A stretch of 64,000 nt of DNA, taken from contig CM054116.1 in the NCBI GenBank assembly GCA_028673005.1, forward strand, positions 96,120,707 through 96,184,706, read 5' to 3'. This DNA comes from Tanypteryx hageni. Taxonomy: Eukaryota; Arthropoda; Insecta; Odonata; Petaluridae. The number at the start of each line of letters is the position of its first letter. Within the stretch, counting starts at the first letter, position 1. The notes under the pieces are model-generated. The model was not told where the DNA came from, made no database searches, and saw nothing but the letters and a program-made list of their open reading frames with translations. Of the stretch, positions 1-33,400 are shown one piece after another. The position numbers and the translations under genes are program-made.

Positions 1-2123
1 GGTACTACTACCTAATACAGAGCATGGGCAGTAGCGCCGTAAAAGGTGATAAAGGGAGGGAATATTGAACTACAATCTCATACATAGTTCACTAGCAATC
101 ACTCCACATTCCAGCAGAAACCTAACACTAGTTTCTTCTCCAACTGGCAGTTCGTCATACTTAAGGGGAGGCATCAATCCGAGGGAAGAACACAGTGAAA
201 GTGGAAAGGAAATGAGCCAACTTACCAAACCAACCCAACCCGGAGAGCTGAGGTTGTTATGCCATAGTAATACCATTTCTTGCCATCAACAGCACTACTG
301 TCACTGCCTTCATCTTCACTCGGTTCTTAGAATAGAACCAAATATTTGTTTGAAGTCAGGTGAGACTAAGATGTGCTCACTTCTGCACCATACCACAGTA
401 CCATTTACAATGAATCTTCTAAATAATGAAAGTTTACCTTATTCCCCATCTTTTTAGAAGGTCCTTTCTCATGGATTCTGTTACACAAATGGCAGAATCT
501 GCCCTACGTCCTAAATACCCTTCCAGCCAGCCAGCCAATCTCACCACAATGCTTTTCTTGCCATTTTCTCCTCCTTTTTCGACAAAATGAATATGAATTA
601 CAAATGAGTTAATTAAAAAGCATAAACATAGCTTTATGCATTAAATTAAGCAACCAATTATTCTTTAGTTTGCCTAGAAAATCAGATAATTCTTTATTTC
701 CTAAGATTAAAAGCCAACCCAACTTATTTAGATATTCTAAAATATCTTTGTTTTAGGATCTATATAATTCAAAATATACTGCAGAAAATTTTTCGCATGA
801 AAAAGTAATAGCAGAAATTAATAAAACTCCTGGACACTTGAGGAAAATCTGAAAATGCTCCATCTACTATTCCATTATACTCTATATTAACTAACAACCA
901 AATTTACAGCAACTAGTAATCGTACAAAATTGTTCAGAATTCCAATATGCACTGTAGAATTTCATTTTAATTTAGTAAAAACATCAATAATACTTACAAA
1001 GCTAATTATTATTAATAATATCAGCAATATATTCCACAATGTATCTAAAAATTATTACATATTTATAAAATAAATTGGTGAACTGATAGCAATAACTGTA
1101 GTATTAAAGAGAAAATTTCTCTAAAAATGTTGATTCCCTTCCACATCCCACTATTGAATACAAATCCAATATTTCTGTCAATGTGGCAGGACTTGAGCCT
1201 ACAAAAGCTTTTTAGCTCAAACATTAATAAGTTACAAGTGGTTGCACTAGAATTAAATTGTTGAGGTATTTGCTATATAACCCCATTTTTTTATGGTTCA
1301 TCAAAAATGATATGCTTCGAGTTACAATAACAAGACTGGTATGTGAAAAGGAATAACGTATATCTCTATATAGACCCACTTCATACAAAATTATCTCAAT
1401 GCCATCAAACTCCATGAGCCATGTCTAATATCAAATGTATCAATCAAGTTTTTCTTGTGCTCTTAAGTAAGAAAAATATACAGATTCAATACACTTCTAT
1501 TCAAAGCATTGTATTAACATTTAATTGAACTTAAAACAAGAATTTTATGGCAGAAATACACTGGAATTTCTCAACAAGAATAACTGCTTCTGGCGCATAT
1601 AAACATAGATTTAACAAACCCCAGATAAAATAGCAATAAATGTGCACCACAATAAAAAAAATATAACCCAAGCCATTGAGAGTATAACATTATAGTTAAA
1701 TCTATATGACAGATGAAATTGATCTATTACATAATAAAACGAGAAAAAGTTCGCATAACATTACGCTCAACATAATAAGACAAACTTGAGTTTGGTCTGA
1801 CTTTTGATGACAATAAGGCTATAAGTTAGTCGTAAATTTTTGATAAGCTTTCAAGACAAATAGCTAAATGGAATCTATCAAAGTGTCAGATTATGATGCA
1901 GTACTTATAAAATCCGTTTTTTAAATGGTGATAATTTCTAATGATTGCATAACATAAAATATCTTCAAAAAACATTATAAATAATGATGATTGTGTGGAA
2001 ATGGAAGTTATGATGATAACCAGCAATTTATTATGAGAACTGAAAGATTGACTGCATTAAGAAACGCAAGGTTTTCGTCATTTAAATAAAAGATGAAATA
2101 TTTCAGACTAGTGCTTCTTTTAC
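1..2123. other. Non-coding stretch, presumed ALG1 intron 2
   Basis: AT-rich DNA without an exon I can match to ALG1 or anything else on either strand. It starts right after the exon 2 donor, so it is best read as the beginning of the next ALG1 intron (minus strand). No repeat or RNA gene is recognised. Confidence 0.45.
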
Positions 2124-2369
2124 CTTGATCTATTGCCATGATGGTATGCCCATAATTATGCCAATCTACTATTAAACTACAGCCTATGGAAAAAAATCTG
2201 CAGTGTAACCACGTAACAGCCATAGCTGGAATTCCTGGAGGGTTCTGAAGTAGCAGATGAGAGTGTGACCACAAACTTCTCCTTCCTAGCATGGCTAGGA
2301 TTAAGGCCAGATTTAGCGTGATTGCCTGCCAAATTATCTTTAAGGCATATGAGACAAGTCTGGGGCAAT
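2124..2369 (-). CDS. ALG1: ALG1 coding exon 2
   Basis: 246 bp, entered after ATTTTATAG and left at a GTAAAAG donor (first base 2123). It encodes CPRLVSYALKIIWQA, LQNPPGIPAMAV and DWHNYGHTIMAIDQ. The phase matches exon 1 exactly, giving N-Y-C-P-R across the junction. Confidence 0.88.
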
Positions 2370-2825
2370 CTATAAAATCGAACGAATACAATTTTTGTAA
2401 AATTATTTAGGTGACTTAAATACATACATAATATAATATATCATAAGTAAAGCTTGAGAAGAATTTAATACAAAATTTATAAATACAACAGTTGTGAAAA
2501 TATTTTATAATATAGGAAAAAATTGATTAAGTGTAGGTATGTACAAAATATTTAGCCGGCAATGAATGAAAACGTAAACAGAAAATTAATTCTAAGTAGT
2601 CTCTAAATTGATTGACTTACAATTCTGGAACGCTGGACAAGAGGAAACATAGCGAATCTTCACGAGAGGATTATCAAGTAATTCCTTTATTGGCTCCGAG
2701 CCTTTGTAACCAATTAAATCTACATTAAATCCCTCTCTTGCAAATGACAGCGCATGATACTGCATTCTAGGGCTTCTTCCTAAATCTCCTAGAACCACTA
2801 CATAAATACATTTCTTTTTCTTCAT
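2124..2825 (-). CDS. ALG1: ALG1 beta-1,4-mannosyltransferase, 5' part (exons 1-2)
   Basis: ALG1 transfers the first mannose from GDP-mannose to chitobiosyl-diphosphodolichol on the cytosolic face of the ER, an early step of N-glycan precursor synthesis. The first coding exon (2621-2825) encodes VVVLGDLGRSPRMQYHALSFA, cut here to its key part VLGDLGRSPRMQYHALS, a hallmark of ALG1. The second (2124-2369) encodes LQNPPGIPAMAV and LIVDWHNYGHTIM, both strongly conserved in the family. The exons join in phase 1 through a GTAAGT donor at 2620 and a TATAG acceptor ending at 2370; the intron is 251 bp. The 151 readable residues are the N-terminal glycosyltransferase half. The C-terminal nucleotide-sugar domain must lie left of position 1. 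The start at 2825 gives a protein beginning MKKKKC, without the N-terminal membrane segment of the human enzyme; an upstream exon cannot be excluded. Head-to-head with ANKRD54. Confidence 0.9.
2621..2825 (-). CDS. ALG1: ALG1 coding exon 1
   Basis: 68 codons plus one base, from ATG at 2825 to a GTAAGT donor (first base 2620). It carries the glycine-rich VLGDLGRSPRMQYHALS segment at the enzyme's N terminus. Confidence 0.88.
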
Positions 2826-3310
2826 TTTCAGAAGAGGGTAAAAATTAATACAACTAAACTTTCACTTAGTACATAACATGTACACACGTATAATCATGTA
2901 CAATTACTAAACTCGTTGTTTCGCACTTACCACCCTCATTTGAAGATAGACTCGCTTTGTAGCTTTGGAAGACTAATATCTTGCTAATGTAGCATCTGAT
3001 CAACCCAAACAACCTTGAAGTGAGCCTAGGGTATTGGAACATTTTCAACTCCTCCTACATTCCATGATACAACGAAACGTTTGTCAATTGTCATTTGTTT
3101 TGATAGCGTCCAACAACTAAGTGTTAGTGTCTATTAGTATTATTTCTCACAGAAAGTTAATTTGTTGTGACATTTGATTCTAGTATATAAGTATTTCACT
3201 GTGTTAGATTCAGTTAAACTTTCCTGAATGAAGTTGATTTTGTTTCGTAATAATCTTCTATAAAAAGATTAATTCCTTTAATTTTTCTAGATTCTCTTGG
3301 AATATCCACA
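2826..3310. promoter_or_regulatory. Divergent ALG1/ANKRD54 promoter region
   Basis: The two start codons (ALG1 at 2825, minus; ANKRD54 at 3311, plus) lie 485 bp apart in opposite directions, so both promoters must be in or near this interval unless distant 5' exons exist. I see no convincing TATA box; AT-rich stretches such as TATATAAG near 3184 are not at a defined start. A short minus reading frame (3048-2866) ends near a good GGTAAGT donor and could be a 5' exon. Inference from geometry. Confidence 0.45.
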
Positions 3311-23681
<20,371 letters not shown>

Positions 23682-23697
23682 TCATCAGAGAGTTTTG

Positions 23698-24236
23698 AAT
23701 AAAAGCTGCCTGTTTGTGAAGACCATATCAATCAGCATGCTCTGATCAAAAGTCAGTCTTGCTCGCTATATGAATCTGGACACTTAAATCTTACTGCCAA
23801 CTGTTTAGTGCTCAATTTAAAATTGCAGGTTAACATCACTTCATCAGCTGTCCATAAATAACCAATTTATCTTTAAGTTTTTTGAAATGAGTAAGGTGAA
23901 TATGGAATTATTTTGCCTGTTGTTGGAATCAATGACAGCACATTATTCTCTGGAGAAATTATGGTTTTATTTCTTCTTTTTTATGGTCCCACGAGTCATT
24001 AAAATCATCTATGGAGGAGTATTCCTTGTTTCTTTTGTTTTAATTAAATTTTAATTGTTTTTGAAAGAAATTATTTCTTTCAGGTAAAAGACTGAATCTG
24101 AAGGATGAATAATTAATTATGTACAATATCTGGGAAAACTTTTACAGAGCAAAATGTTTTTGAAATAGTTTTATGAAAAATTATACTGTAAAAAGTAACG
24201 TTAAAGTTGGAATTCTAAAAGAGTGTCGTCAATAAA
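23698..24236 (+). terminator. ANKRD54 3' UTR and polyadenylation signals
   Basis: AATAAA occurs at 23698-23703, only 17 bp after the stop, and again at 24231-24236. The second gives a more usual 3' UTR length (about 550 bp). Which one is used cannot be told from sequence. Confidence 0.45.
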
Positions 24237-27200
24237 GGCCTGATAATAATTTTACTGTAGCTGTTTCCAAGTAAGACATTATCACATTTGTTACATTCAA
24301 ATAAGTTTTCATATACATCCTTCATTCATTTTTTGGCTCTTAGGATGTGGCCAAGTGTGATGATCAATGTACAAAAACCAACCATAATGTGTAATTGTGT
24401 AATCTGTACAGCTATGGGGTTGAATTTATATTGTGACAGAGACTTTAATTTCTTTGACTATCCTGAGCATAGGAGACTTTGTTTTAATGTGGCTGTTGTT
24501 TATGTATTAGTCATCTCTTTCCATTAAAATGTATATAGTCTCATAATTGTTTTGCCTAAGGGTTGAAAATTTTATTTTGTATATATACGTACTGTATTTT
24601 CTAAAGTGCATGATCTGGAAATATTCATGTGTGTAAGCATAAAAATATTTATAGAATTTTCAATTGTTAAATTATTATTTTGGAATTTTAAATCAGTCAT
24701 GTTATTGACTGAATTTGTAAAAACTTGTCGCCTATTGAGCTAGTTGAAAGGTTGTAAAATGTTGTATTTGGTTATATAATTGAAAGAAATTCAGTTAGAC
24801 TTATTTTACTCGGAATCGACAACCAATAGTATTTAATGTTGAATTGCTCCAGTCATGTATTTTGATCATCCTACCTGTTATGTTTGTGGAGTATTTTTTT
24901 TAAATTATACATCTGTCATTTACATCTTGAATGATTTGCTGAATTGTGAGGCAAGAATGTATGTTTTCTTATTTGGGTACTGTAACTCTTATTATTCTTG
25001 CATTGGAAGTTCACTGATGTCTTGTAAAGGTAAGCTGTTCTAGTAAAGTTGTCTATTTAATATAGTTTCTATTCATCTCACATAAATGAACCTCAAATTG
25101 ATGTATCATGCGTTCTTTTTTTAAATGTCTTTTACATGGGCATCTGAGATATAAGCAAGTATTAAGGGAGTTGTTAAGAACTTATATCAAGTTGACTTTC
25201 TCAATTTATTTCTTGTTCAATGTATGGAAAAGTATACAATTACAGATAAAAGAATTGAAACTGTTTATTAATACTTTAGTTCTTAGGTGTTCTGTCCTTT
25301 CGATAGGGGCACAGTTGTTCATTTTAAATAATCGGTTTGATGTTATGATGGCACCCCAAGTTGACTTTTCTGGAAATGTTTATGTCCAGTGCATAATTTC
25401 GTTGGAAAACTAAGTAAGGAATTCTAAAATGTCAGAAGATAAAGATTTTCGTATTATACTTTGGTAGATCTGTTAATTTTGTCAATTTCACACTAAAATA
25501 AAACGGAATATCATGTTAGAAATGTGACTAGTTATTTTCTATGATAATAATTTAGTTGCGAAAATAATGTATGTTTAATGAGTATTTTGATGAAAAATTA
25601 TTCAAACACTGCCTAGTTGTTTTTCATGTACTGAAATGGAATTGGAATTAAAAACAGTTTGAATTCCAAAAACATTTCTCAAAAACACTTTTTAATTTTT
25701 AAATATTTTTAATTAAATTGCATCATTTACAACTTGCATAAAACAGGTAAGCAGTAGAAGTACCATTTCGAATAAGTTATAATTTGATTTAAAAACCTCA
25801 AAATCTGACCAATTTCATTGTTTTATTAATTCCATTGATTTTTTGTTTATTGTTGCATACATAATGACATTATGAATAACGAATATTCTATTGCTTTTGG
25901 AACTTTGATTCTATAGTCATATATAATATTGTTATCAAAGAAAAGAGCTAACAAAGAGAAAAGCCTGTAAACAGTTTTATGAACAAATGTATGCTAGATC
26001 TGGATTAAGGAAAGTTTTAAGGGGTTTTAAGTTGCATAGTAATATAATTAACTTTTTGTGTATGGAGAATCGTTGGGACAAACATCAAATTGATAACACA
26101 GCAGGAGCCATGTTTTTCAACCTCTTGCATTTTTAGGTGCATTTCTATGAGATATAGTCGGTAATATGAAAATTTGTAGTACTTGACCATCCTGAATGTC
26201 AGTGGTAGAACAAGGCCAGGGCAGTGCCCCGGGACCCGGTATGTTACCCACTTGATAGTCTATAATTAGTGGTTAATGAAATAGCCTTGAGAATCATTAC
26301 ACGTATCCGGCATGCCGTGGCATCCAGAAACAGAGTGGCCATACCTTACTTGCAGATATCGTCGGCGACAATATTTTTCAAGTTTTCATGGCCAGGGTCA
26401 TGGCACTCACACAGATGGTATTGTTGTCATTGGACCAGCAGTGTGTGTGGCATCTACCAATGGCAACATGGTCATTGTTCGGATACGGTACGACCGGCAT
26501 GCGGATGTGTAAATACTCGCGTTCACAAGAGCCTGTATGGCACTGTCATCACACAGGCCCTTATTTGCCTTCAACAGTTTAACCCATAGGTGACCAACCT
26601 TTTTCTGTAATTTGCCACATATGTTGAAAACGTGTCACGTGCCACCCAGTGGTGGATCCAAGGGAGAGTGATACTCCTCTCTTCCCTCCCTGAATTCATT
26701 TTAAAACCGACTCCACATCTTGATTTTACTTGGCAGCATAACAATATTTCAATAATTGACATTGAACTTTGTTCACTTTCGAAATTATATGATAACTAGT
26801 ATATTGCACGTTCAAATTAATAAAAAATGGAATTAAAATTTTTAACTTGAAATAAATTATTTTAACTATTTCTATTTATATTGATTTTGTTTCTCACAAT
26901 GGTCGGTTGTCAATATAAACAAATGAGTGATTTCGGGAAATGAAGAATAGAATAAGTGACTATTAATTTTTATTTAAAATATTTTAAATTGGATGAGCAT
27001 GGGTCAAGTTTTTCCAATTATAATTTCCAAGAGAAGAAAAGCCTGCACAACAAAAAGTTGATTTTTGTGTGTTATCTTACAAAGAATAGAAATAATCCCC
27101 TGGAGTTGAACTCTGGACTTTCGTGAATTTTCTTTTTGAGAAGTATTTTTATATTTGAATAGATTATTTCTGCCAACTTTCTATCTACACCCTCGATCAA

Positions 27201-30097
27201 GTTATCCATATTTTAATAGCTTAACATGTGGACAACAGCCTTTTATTATTATTTTTGTGATTCTTGGATTCTTTTAAACCTCTTTCTCAGAAAGCAACTA
27301 AAGTTGCTCTCACATCAAAATCAAATCACCGGTCACCTTGGTATAAAACCCTTCTTAGAATACCAGCATCTATTAGACTGACTCTCCAAATATCGGTTAA
27401 AATCTGATCAGAAAGAAATCAATACAAAAAGTTAAACAGTCTGAAGTCATCAAAATCAGTACGGTTGGTTGCCCCTTTTTCCACCACTGCTGAATGTTAA
27501 TTAGTATCCTGCAATTTTTCCACAAAAGCAATGTGAAAATTCTAGACTGAATACGAAACTTTTGAGTGAAATAATTTATAATATATACCTATATATATAA
27601 TGGAGTTGCTTTTTATCTCAGATATTAGTTAAATAATCTATCCCAATCATTACTCCTGTAATAAAGTATTCTGTATGGCAAATGGCTTTGTGATTTCAAG
27701 TATAATTTTATAAACCTAAAAATCAACAAAAAATATGCTAATAAAAATTATAATATTAAAGGACAATAAATCTTCAGTACTTTCCAAGTAATGTATTAAT
27801 TTTGTAACTTTTGCAGCAACTTCAAGGATATTGGGAAAGAAATTCAGTCCGAGGATCTTACCAGTCAAATAAACTTGGGAATATAAAGGTTAAACAAAAT
27901 TATTAATTTTATAAACTTAGCATCATTGTAAATGATCTAAAAGATTTATAGAACTAGCAAAGCTATTTAAAATATCAGAAATATTAATGGTGATGTACAG
28001 AAGTTGGTGTGGTGGAAAGCCCTGACTACAAAACTAATAATTTTATAATATATTATTTTCCCCTCTGATTCATGGAAAACCAACCATATTTATGGAACTG
28101 GGTGCAATAGTTTAACCAAAGACATTAAAAATGAAGAATTTTCTGTTATAAGTTAACCTTGAAATGCTGAATGTGCCCGTATGGGTACAAAATGCAATAG
28201 CTCATGGATGTATATTTTTCAACGTTTTTTTCTCCTACAAAACAGAAGTATGCAATTCTTCATTATTTTCAATAAAATAATTTTTATTTGAACATTTCAG
28301 TACCCATAATTCATGAGATACATGATTTTTCCATAAAATGAACAAAAATACCCCAAAATAAATCCGGTGTTTAAAGATTAAAGGTGGGTTCTACTTGTGG
28401 CAACACTGGTCTAACCTCCAGCTCTAATGCTAAGGATGTAATAGGAACTTGAATGTACCCTTGACTTAACAAAGCACTGTAATTTGAACAGCTTTTTCTT
28501 TTAAAAAAGCTACAGTTAGACCACTATTATATCCACATTTATTTAGCCCTTTCATCATGCAATAAGTAATGATTTAAGTAAAGCTAATTTTATATAATAT
28601 GTACCATATTTACCTGAATCCAAGACGACCCCAAATCTAAGACACCCTTTAGCAGACAAAACAAAAACATTTTATGACATTTCTCACTAAATGTATTTGT
28701 TGTATATTTTGAACGCACACATTTAGTGTAGGTACACTAGTATGTTCATTAATTGAAATGGTTTGTTACAAATTTGTTTTTATAAAAACAATTTTTTAAA
28801 TTATTTTTAAAAATTAATATTTTATTAATTGAAATCGGGACCATAAGCTTGAAATAAAAATTTTAGTAGATACATTTGTTTTAAAAAAACATCAATTTAA
28901 CAAGTAGCCATTCTTCCTGTGGTTCTACGACAACTTGTCGCAGTCAGTTTGTTTGCACATCAATTCATCATGGTTAGTTTGTCCTCCATCAATACATCAC
29001 ACGACAAAGTCCTCTTGCATCAATTCATCTCTCCCTGCCTCCCCACCATACATCAGTCATTTACAATTTGTCAAGCTATGAAAGGATGTGCAATGAGTTT
29101 GTCGTGTGACTACTTGATGTGCGATGAATTGATGGTATACCACTTCATACTCTAATTTAAGATGTCCCTCGATTTTCAAAAGCTGAAATTTAGAGAAAAA
29201 CCTCTTGGATTCGGATAAATATGGTATTTTAAAAATCATATTTATCATCATTACTGATAAAGTCCAGTCAAAAGCAATGAACTTGACTTCATTGGTGATA
29301 AATTAAATTTAACAAATTGAGTGGAAATAAGTATATCAAAGGAAAATTTTCAAATGAATATGTTCCAAGTACATTTTTTTTCATTATGAGCAATATGTCA
29401 ATCTCTATAAAACAGAAATTGAATACATCATCAATATTGTTTATGTAGTACACGAGCCCTAACTTGGAAAGTTTGGGATCGGAGGGTATCTATAATTTTA
29501 AAATTTTCCAAATATCAGATTAAAGGGCCAAGGACGAATGTTTGGCACTTTATAGAGTATAGTAAATGTACATAAGTTAATGTCAATGGCAAAAAAGAGT
29601 GAGTATAACAATTCATTGAATAACTTTCCATTGATCTAATCTGAGGACGTGTGGGTAGACTTTTGAACAAATAGAATTAAAATACATCCAGTTTTCATGT
29701 GAATCCAGTTTTGGGAATAATGGAAAAAAGGTTGAATAGTAATAATTTGAAAAGGGGGAAATTTTTTTGGTTTTTCACTATATGGCAGCATAAATAAAGT
29801 AAGGCAGCTGACAGTTGCAGACCAAAATAGGGTAGCTAACTCTCATAGTGCCATAATGATACTATTGTGGGATGCAGTTGATAAAACCTGCTCTGGGCAT
29901 AAAATGACCAAATTATACAAATGCTATAAAAATCAAATGATGCATAATTTGAAACACAAACATTAATTGCAAAATTCTTGTCCATTACTTCAGTTCTTCA
30001 ACTATATCATACCATTCTTCTTGCTGATACTTTTATAAAATTTTATCAATATGAAATATATCTGTATACAATAGCATGTGGAAGGGAAGTAATGCAT
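24237..30097. other. Intergenic region ANKRD54 - protease homolog
   Basis: Convergent interval between the 3' ends of the two genes. Apart from the pogo-type copy at 28605-29224 I see no gene. The segment 26200-26700 is less AT-rich and has the look of eroded DNA-element ends (GTGACCAACCTTTTTCTG, CACGTGCCACCCAGTGG), but I cannot bound an element. Confidence 0.5.
28605..29224. mobile_element. Non-autonomous pogo-type element, copy 2
   Basis: CCATATTTACCTGAATCC after TA (28603-28604) and GGATAAATATGG before TA (29225-29226). 620 bp, collinear with copy 1 (ACATTTAGTGTAGGTACACT, TTAATTGAAATGGTTTGTTA, GATGTCCCTCGATTTTCAAA near the end). Confidence 0.8.
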
Positions 30098-30415
30098 TCA
30101 TCCATATGAAAAATAATCATGCCCACCATAATTAGGTATTTGAGGATATAGAGGAGGAAAAATAGTAGTTGTAGTCGAGGTGGTACTTGTTGACGTTGTA
30201 GAGGCTGTTGTAGTGGTAGTGTTTGCAGCATTTGTTAAATTTCGAATTGCTTGATTGATCCATAAGGCAAGTGCTGTTACATTAGCATAAATGCCTGGTA
30301 CTGCATAAGTACCACATGTCCTCACACCCCAAGAAGTGACTCCAACCAGTATATAGCGAATGGTTCCAGCTGTTACATTAGTCATTCTACAATATAAAGG
30401 GCCTCCTCCATCACC
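30098..30415 (-). CDS. Protease homolog exon 7 (GDGGGP and Thr-rich tail)
   Basis: Acceptor TTGTTGTAG. Begins GDGGGPLYCRM, where GDSGGP is expected, so Ser is replaced by Gly. Then VGVTSWGVRTCG and PGIYANVTALALWINQAI close the S1 fold. About 50 more residues follow: a Thr/Ser run and a Tyr/Gly-rich end before the stop at 30098. Confidence 0.93.
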   Translation of the reverse strand, partial: GDGGGPLYCRMTNVTAGTIRYILVGVTSWGVRTCGTYAVPGIYANVTALALWINQAIRNLTNAANTTTTTASTTSTSTTSTTTTIFPPLYPQIPNYGGHDYFSYG

Positions 30416-33400
30416 CTACAACAAAGAATAAAATTTTCTAAAAATGAAACACTGGGTAGAATCCAAATGATGAAGAAGACTACTCATTTGACTGAAATGG
30501 TTCCACAAGTTTATTGGGTTTTGAAGTTATCTTTAACATAAATTGGAACTATTACAAATTCATTGCCTTTAATGAGATATTACAGTGGTTATAAACTATT
30601 AGCATTTTTATTTATGAAAGATAAAAGGTCCAATTTTTTATCAAATTTATTAGAGTAAATTTATTTGAGCCACTAGTTCTTCAAACTCTATATGGAAGTT
30701 AAACTAGACTATTCAAATTATTACATGGCCTAAAACTTTTTCTTGGTACAGATTATTCTAAAATTGTTACAATTCATCACATACAGAAATGTTAAGCTAG
30801 CTAACACATACTTATTATAAATTTAGTGCTTGAATTTCTTTAATTCCCAATATTTACAGCTGTCAGCTAGAAATTAATGGTGAATCTCTTTTAAATTACT
30901 GCATCAAAATGTCAAAGGCTTATTATAATAAAAAATATAATATTCTCTAGTCTATACCATCTAAAAAGCCTCTTATATGCTCATAGACTGATAGATAGAA
31001 CTGATAGAATTTTTAAAATGTATTTATTCAAACTTGCTGTCATCAACTTTCGTCATCTTATGAATGTTTCTTTTGCTCTTCCTATTCACATCCTGATCTT
31101 TTCTGTATCCCAATCACACTGAATCAAGATAGCATCTAAAAAAGTAAAATGCTCCACTCGTAATCACTATAACATTATCTCTATATTTCTCATTACTGAA
31201 GTTTTATTTTTGTTAATGATAAAATTGAGGATTCTCAACCAATCATTATTTGGTTTAACACTTGGTTAGTATGAGAATCATGGTATCAAAGCATTTATTA
31301 GTATGAATAACTTAACAATACAAAAAATGTACAAAATACATACCAAGCAAGTATCCCGATATTTTTGTCCTCCAGCACATAAGGAGCTATTATCCAGAGA
31401 AAAATTGAGAGCTTGCCGACATGAACTGTTTCCCAATACTGCAACTTGCACTTTTCTTAGCTTATGTGACAAGTCATGTGACCCTGAAGAATAAAACTGA
31501 ATGATTGTCCTTGGAAGTTAGGTATGCAACATACAAATGATGCCAGTATCTTCCAAACTCATTTCAAAAGAGTTAATATGAAATAGCCCAACATATAAAA
31601 ATGAAAGATTTTCATTTAAAATAGCGTTTTCCATGCCGATAAAGCAATAAAATTATTTTTACATAATTTTAAAGCAACATTTGTAGCTCACCATGTTATA
31701 AAAAAATAATTAGACACACTTACATGGCTTGGATACTCCCCAACCAGTTGCAATGCAGTTTAAGGGGTCATAAGGTGTTGCATTTTGCGTTCCATTAGGT
31801 AAACAGATTACAGCAACATAACTGCTTAGGGTGGCATTTTGACTCAGGATCAGAAGTGCAACATCATTGCGGTATGCAGTCCTATAGATTCACAAAGAAA
31901 ATCAATATAAAATAATTGATTTTAACCATAATTTCTCATGAATAAATGAGTGTAATAGTCAAACAAAACTGAAGAAATATTCAATGGCATTGTTTGCATT
32001 TTTAAAATGACATGAAATATTATGTAACAAATAAAACAAATTTACAAAAATGTTAGTATTCATTGACCTTTAGATTAATGTTTCTCAACCTGGGTTCCAT
32101 GGATCCCAGAGGCCTCACTCAAAGGTTCAAGGGCTCAGCAAAAGATTGGGGCTCCGCAAGGGTTTTGCAAAAATATGTACATATATATATATATATTGGC
32201 ACGCACCAGGGGCCCCAAAAAAATGTTGGTGTATATAATCTCAGAAATATAAAATGTCTCAATTAAAAAATCACTGGAACCTCTAGGATTCCATAGAAAA
32301 ACGATCATTAATAGGTGCTACAAAAAAGGGTAGCCATTAAGAGCGGTTCCACTATATATTTAGATTGTAGGGCCCCCGACTGCTTAGCACCAGGGGCCCC
32401 AAATGTTTAGCGATAGGGGCCCCATGAGGCGTAAATCCGTCACTGCATATGTCAACAGAAACCATTCTCGTATAATTTATATGTATATGGTTTTTTATTG
32501 CAATTAAATGTTAATATGAACAGATATACTGTGTATGCCGGTGTATAAGTCGACCTTTGAAGCTCAAAAAAAATTCCGAAAACTTAAGATCGACTTACAT
32601 GCCGAATATAAAATGTGACCCTTAAATAACAGATTAAAAACATTGATATTTATGAATGGCATAGGTGATCATCATTTTGAATCAGCTGCTCCATTGTTTA
32701 CATATTCTGTCATTTATTTTAGAAGATTTAAGATAATTATTTTTAATAGTTGATAAAAATTAAAATTTTAACTTTTGTTTTTATTACTGAATCTCAAAAA
32801 TATAAATGATCTATTTGCAATTACAGGAACAAAGGATAAGTAGAAATACATTCTGCCAATAGATGGCAATACGGTATATGACTGATCTTTCTTAAATTAA
32901 ATAAATGATTTAATAACTCAAAAATCAAAACTGCATTTTTTGGAAAGTTACATTTAGGCTTTAAAATTCCTTGTATTCTTTATTTGTAGTTTTTTTAGCG
33001 AAACTTATATGGCAAATATGTCCAGTCGTGTATTTACAATCCAATCCGAAAAATCGAGGTCAACTTATATGCCGGCGTATACAGTTCTTAAATTTGATAG
33101 TGTAACAGACTGGCAGCTTCTCGGATTCTGGGAACTGGTGACATGCCTGTTGGGCACAGCTGTGTATGTTGCTATGGCAGACTTTCATTAGTGGGGGAAA
33201 GTGACCTTAATAATACCTCATGCTTGTAATTTAACTCACGCACCTTATAGTATCCTGTACCCAACTCCGCATTTCTTAATTAACTCTGTAGTCTGTGGGT
33301 TCCAGTAGTATATTCATTCAGTTTATTCTTAGCAGTCTTGTTGGCTTCACCACTTAATTATCTCTAGCTGGGACCACTTTTCTCAGCAATTGAGTTGACC

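Noticed and set aside
2866..3048. Minus-strand 60-codon frame with a mitochondrial-targeting look and GGTAAGT donor
   Set aside because: It cannot be spliced in frame into ALG1 exon 1 at an obvious acceptor and matches no protein I know; kept only as a possible 5' exon.
26269..26589. 106-codon plus-strand frame in less AT-rich DNA
   Set aside because: No recognisable domain; three overlapping frames are open over the same stretch, as expected of non-coding repeat remnants.
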